This document shows, one piece after another, positions 63,331 to 64,000 of a DNA stretch of 64,000 nucleotides; positions within the stretch are counted from its first letter, which is position 1; every line of letters begins with the position of its first letter. The stretch is from positions 18,897,618 through 18,961,617 of the forward strand of contig CM072512.1 of assembly GCA_036898135.1 (NCBI GenBank), in the 5' to 3' direction. The DNA comes from Oncomelania hupensis. Its lineage: Eukaryota > Mollusca > Gastropoda > Littorinimorpha > Pomatiopsidae. The notes under the pieces are model-generated. The model saw only the letters and a list, made by a program, of their open reading frames with translations, did no database searches and had not been told where the DNA came from. A program made the translations under genes and the position numbers.

Positions 63331-63573
63331 TCATAGGTAGTCTTGAAGTCTTATTGATGCGGTACGCTCCAGGCGGTAACAATAATGTTGAAGCAGACGA
63401 GCAAGTGGGAGGAAAGTCGTGTGAAGAGGGATAGGCAGACACGAGGAACCGCTGGCGGCGCATAGCGCCTGTAGTCCGGAGGCGCCACTCTCCACAACAT
63501 TTCCCGTGTTGCCCAATAGTAGAGGAAGTAACAGGGCTGCCAGGGAGTGAAACATCGGCAGCAGAGCGTCCAT
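63331..63573 (-). CDS. Possible first coding exon with signal peptide, tentative
   Basis: The minus-strand frame begins MDALLPMFHSLAALLLPLLL and continues with polar residues and two cysteines, the layout of a secretory signal peptide. The region (63380-63620) is richer in G+C and CpG than its surroundings, as first exons often are. No convincing splice donor or homology was found, the -3 position is C, and hydrophobic N-termini occur by chance. Could equally be non-coding. Confidence 0.2.
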   Translation of the reverse strand: MDALLPMFHSLAALLLPLLLGNTGNVVESGASGLQALCAASGSSCLPIPLHTTFLPLARLLQHYCYRLERTASIRLQDYL

Positions 63574-63917
63574 GCGCCTTTTGTCGATCAGCAGCCGCCG
63601 CCCAGTCGATGGAGCCCTACATGGTTAAAAAAAATGGAGGTTGGAGGTTGACGTGGAGTGTCGTATCGTCATCTCCCACAGATCGCTGTCGCAGCTTCGA
63701 CTTCTAGACCGACAAAGACTCGACGGCAGAGTAGCGACAAAGTAGGCAGCCCTCCATCTCTGCAGCTAAAGCGCATGTGGGTCTGAACGTCTCCTACGAT
63801 CGAGCAGTTGCCACTCCTGCTCGAGTCGCTGCCACCGAGTGTGATGTCTCTTCGATCTGATCTGAAAAAAAGGCGGCAAGACAAGACAACCCCGTTTTTA
63901 TTCGCATCAGTAAGCGT

Positions 63918-64000
63918 GGGGTCCCGACAGGAAGTCCTCTCCAGGATCGCACAAACAACTGCTGCCCTGGCGAGGTTGAAGCCAATTTGGAAAGACAGGA
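63918..64000 (+). pseudogene. GGATA-family LINE, start of a copy cut by the window edge (copy i)
   Basis: GTCCCGACAGGAAGTCCTCT onwards encodes SRQEVLSRIAQTTAALARLK then PIWKDR, as in the copies at 22350 (minus) and 29100. It continues beyond the window. Confidence 0.85.

Overview
This is eukaryotic nuclear DNA. The setting is AT-rich, with tri- and dinucleotide microsatellites everywhere, decayed non-LTR retrotransposons, tRNA- and 5S-headed SINEs, a Penelope-like fragment, a Harbinger element and TTAGGG-type repeats. These families together, and the large amount of repeat sequence, suggest a marine invertebrate, most likely a mollusc and perhaps a gastropod. That assignment is inference; no mitochondrial or rRNA marker is present. 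The window is gene-poor. I recognise one host exon with good support, a 52-nt exon at 48179-48230 (+) that matches the start of the ankyrin region of Caskin proteins. Most of the window is therefore probably intronic or intergenic.

Layout. A full-length tRNA-headed SINE with perfect 8-bp target duplications lies at 12-456, and two inverted copies of the family lie near 13.9 kb and 54.9 kb. An L2/CR1-type LINE 3' end lies at 2354-2881. One LINE family, recognised by its RT and C-terminal peptide and often ending in a GGATA pentamer tail, is scattered on both strands at 6.07, 21.8, 29.05, 31.6, 34.2, 37.85, 45.8, 47.1 and 63.9 kb; every copy is 5'-truncated and most are frameshifted. From 11.2 to 12.1 kb there is a C-rich minisatellite followed by a duplicated AAT-repeat block. 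A candidate LTR-like promoter lies at 20.16-20.73 kb.

The most striking object is at 24363-28277: a 3.9-kb element with about 1.1-kb terminal inverted repeats, a perfect 5-bp flanking duplication, and arms built almost wholly from a self-palindromic satellite unit. Its 1.75-kb centre holds a TATA-driven short exon with a splice donor and a broken THAP zinc-finger reading frame whose 3' end lies inside the right inverted repeat. A degraded Harbinger/HARBI1 transposon with clean terminal repeats lies at 38736-40195. A Penelope-type GIY-YIG domain with hammerhead-like motifs on either side follows at 40.66-41.56 kb.

The right third (48-64 kb) holds the Caskin-like exon, a perfect 3 x 74-bp tandem repeat (53.6 kb), an interstitial telomere-like tract (57.15 kb), a 5S/tRNA composite SINE (59 kb) and a LINE 3' end with an AATC tail (61.86 kb). 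The parts do not form a pathway. The recurring link is parasitism among elements: SINE 3' tails resemble the stem-loop tails of LINEs in the same window.
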